A stretch of DNA of 64,000 nucleotides, taken from NCBI RefSeq assembly GCF_910592395.1, contig NC_088312.1, positions 19,847,292 through 19,911,291 of the forward strand. The letters run 5' to 3'. The notes under the pieces are model-generated. The model saw only the letters and a list, made by a program, of their open reading frames with translations. It did no database searches and had not been told where the DNA came from. The stretch comes from Lineus longissimus (lineage: Eukaryota; Nemertea; Pilidiophora; Heteronemertea; Lineidae). Made by a program: the position numbers and the translations under genes. Shown here piece by piece: positions 62,183-64,000 of the stretch; the stretch's first letter is position 1, and each line of letters opens with the position of its first letter.

Positions 62183-62188
62183 CGTCGT
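62118..62188. repeat. (GTC)n microsatellite
   Basis: About 23 gtc/gtcc units, beginning tgtgtccgtcgtccgtcgtc and ending in an uninterrupted gtcgtc run before ccgtcgtatcc. Confidence 0.95.
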
Positions 62189-62202
62189 ATCCTAGTTCAA
62201 AA

Positions 62203-63110
62203 ACAGTGGCACGTTTTTTAACCGCTAGGCCTATGAACTTAAAACTTTGTACACATGACCCCCTAGGTCAGATGACCCGTGACACTAAATTTCTGTCCGA
62301 TCTGATTCTCTACTTGGCCACCAGGGGGCCAAATGTGGATATCTAAAAAGTGTGATATCTCGCTTATTAGTGACTTGTTTTCGATAAAACTTTTGTGGTA
62401 GGTACTCATAGCAAGGATACATCATATATCGAACGGGTTTTTAATTTGATCTACTTTTCAAGGTCGCAGAGGTCAAATGGCGTGAATTGGCCGTTTGAGT
62501 GTAACTATGGCACGTTTCTCAACCACCAAAGCTATGAGCTTGAAACTTGGTACATATAACCCCCTATATCAGATAACCTCTGGTGCTGAATTTCAACCTG
62601 ATCTGATTCTTGACTTTGCCACCAGGGGGCCAAAACAGAAAAAGTAAGAAGTGCAATAGCCTTCTTATTAGCAAATTGTTTTTGATGAAATTTTTATGGC
62701 AGGGACCCCTAGCAAGGTTACCTCAGATGTTGCACGATTTTTCGGATTTGACCTACTTTTTAAGGTCACAGAGGTCAAATGGCGTAATTTGCCGTTTGAG
62801 TGTAACTATGGCACGTTTTTCAACCGCAACAGTAATGAACTTGAAACTTTGAACAAATGACCCCCTAGGTCAGTTGACCTTTTAAACTGAATTTTGGTTC
62901 GGTCTGATTATTGACTTGGCCACCAGGGGGCCCAAACTCAAAACTCAAAACGTGTGATTTCTCGCTTATTACTAATTTGTTTTTGATAAAAGTTTCATGG
63001 TACTCCTAGCAAGGATACATCACATATCTTACGGGTTTTTGATTTGACCCACCTTTCAAGTTCACAGAGGTCAAAGTTGAAAACTTTACCGTTCTTGGTA
63101 CGTTTTGTCG
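62203..63110. repeat. Tandem 301-bp repeat, three copies plus a fragment
   Basis: Units begin at about 62203, 62504 and 62805 with tatggcacgtttttcaaccg, then atgaacttgaaactttg, accccctaggtcag, ttggccaccagggggcc and caaggttacctcaga, closing tcacagaggtcaaatggcg. A fourth partial copy starts near 63077. Divergence between units is 15-25% by eye, so this is an old array. The sequence type (ccccctaggtcag with ccaccagggggcc) is a common dispersed repeat in marine invertebrates as far as I recall. Confidence 0.8.
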
Positions 63111-64000
63111 TTGTTCAATGTAAAGAGTTTTAATTTTGTGTAATGATGCATCTAAGAAGCCACTATTTGTATGCCAAGTTTCAGCCAGATCGGAATTCAA
63201 ATATGGCCGAAATTGCATGTTTTGTGGGTTTTTCCTGGTATTGTGGCAATCCAAAGGTCGTGAGTTCAAACCCCGGTCAAGAACAGCCAAAAATATTTTT
63301 TATTTTTCATCTTTTCCTTTTTTCTTTTCTGAGTTCTATCTTACATTTTCTTCATTTTTTTATTTATTTGGTGCCATAGATTTAATTAGGCGGCCATCTT
63401 GGAAATCGTTTTTTGCCGATTGCTGTAGTGTAACGAGTGATGAAATTGTTATGGTCAGGTGGATGTGTCTACATCACATATCACCCTGGTTTGTTATTTG
63501 ACCTACCTGTCAGGGTCACTGAGGTCAAAGTTAAATATATATTCACCATTGTCATACTGTAGCACTTTCTGTAACTGTCTACTAAAAATACTTACGGTGA
63601 GCACAATGGCCCCTGGCCGTTTCATTTTACTTAATAAGGACGATGATACTTGTACCGTGGCTATAATTGTACCATTTTGCCTTATGATAACAGGAGAGGA
63701 GAAAAATATCTAAGGAGAGAATTGCATTTATTCCCCTATAGATCATCCTGTCACCAGTGGTTTTCAATATACTCCGCCTCTTGATATTTTGTACATGACG
63801 GAGGAGCATCAAAAATCTGAATCTCGGGGGCTCATGAATAGGTTCACCATACTAAAGAGCCCGGTCATGGAAATAGACCTAGTCTCTCCTCCCCCCACCG
63901 CCGAACAGATGACCATCATTTCTACGTGAGATGCTGCCACTATAATGAGGGAACCAATCAGAATTGACATGGTCGTTCAATTGGTCATGACCGCACTTAA

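Larger units (their letters stand above)
61114..64000. other. Repeat-rich right end
   Basis: Presumed first intron of the gene starting at 60987, or intergenic. It holds a (GTC)n microsatellite, about 3.2 copies of a 301-bp repeat, a tRNA-like B-box word (gagttcaaaccccgg, 63263-63277) and a reverse copy of the GGCGGAGTATAT word at 63753. No exon is supported. Confidence 0.5.

Noticed and set aside
63226-63290. B-box word gagttcaaaccccgg suggesting a tRNA or SINE
   Set aside because: No cloverleaf partner arms or poly-A tail with a duplication could be shown.

Overview
This is metazoan nuclear DNA from a non-vertebrate animal, most likely a marine bilaterian. The genes are split by GT-AG introns (one GC-AG) with polypyrimidine-tract acceptors and AATAAA signals. 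Intergenic DNA is AT-rich and crowded with MITE-like inverted-repeat elements, minisatellites and microsatellites. The words aggcctat and acatgtac recur throughout. The gene set (neurotrophin/Spaetzle-type ligand, A20, iodothyronine deiodinase, Tctex1 light chain, core-2 type GlcNAc transferase) fits a lophotrochozoan or invertebrate deuterostome. I cannot name the species.

Layout: 1-4.87 kb, no gene seen. 4,872-6,598 (+), a four-exon secreted cystine-knot ligand of neurotrophin/Spaetzle type. 6.6-14.5 kb, repeats only. 14,497-19,702 (+), a five-exon A20 (TNFAIP3) homologue with an OTU domain and six A20-type zinc fingers; intron 1 carries a 20-copy 44-bp minisatellite. 25,119-25,889 (+), an iodothyronine deiodinase with Ser (TCA) in place of the catalytic selenocysteine. 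26-34.9 kb, no convincing gene, with a near-perfect 144-bp palindrome at 33.4 kb. 34,952-37,566 (+), a Tctex1-domain protein of DYNLT5 type whose last codons seed a downstream minisatellite. 40,327-43,682 (+), a three-exon, 87-aa, eight-cysteine secreted peptide. 45,961-46,933 (-), a two-exon, 89-aa candidate peptide prohormone. 47.7-48.0 kb, a Tc1/mariner-like transposase relic. 49-53 kb, odd repeat blocks. 54,808-59,320 (+), a three-exon family-14 glycosyltransferase. 60,987-61,113 (+), a probable first coding exon of a gene running out of the window. 62.1-63.1 kb, tandem 301-bp repeats.

The genes do not form an operon and need not act together. Three encode secreted, probably signalling, products (cystine-knot ligand, eight-Cys peptide, candidate prohormone), one a Golgi glycosyltransferase, and one an NF-kB pathway regulator. 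Two of the three secreted genes have too little coding sequence per exon to stand out in an ORF scan. They were assembled from signal-peptide exons, matched intron phases, TATA boxes and in-frame stops.

All gene models are conceptual. No transcript, database or folding computation was available.
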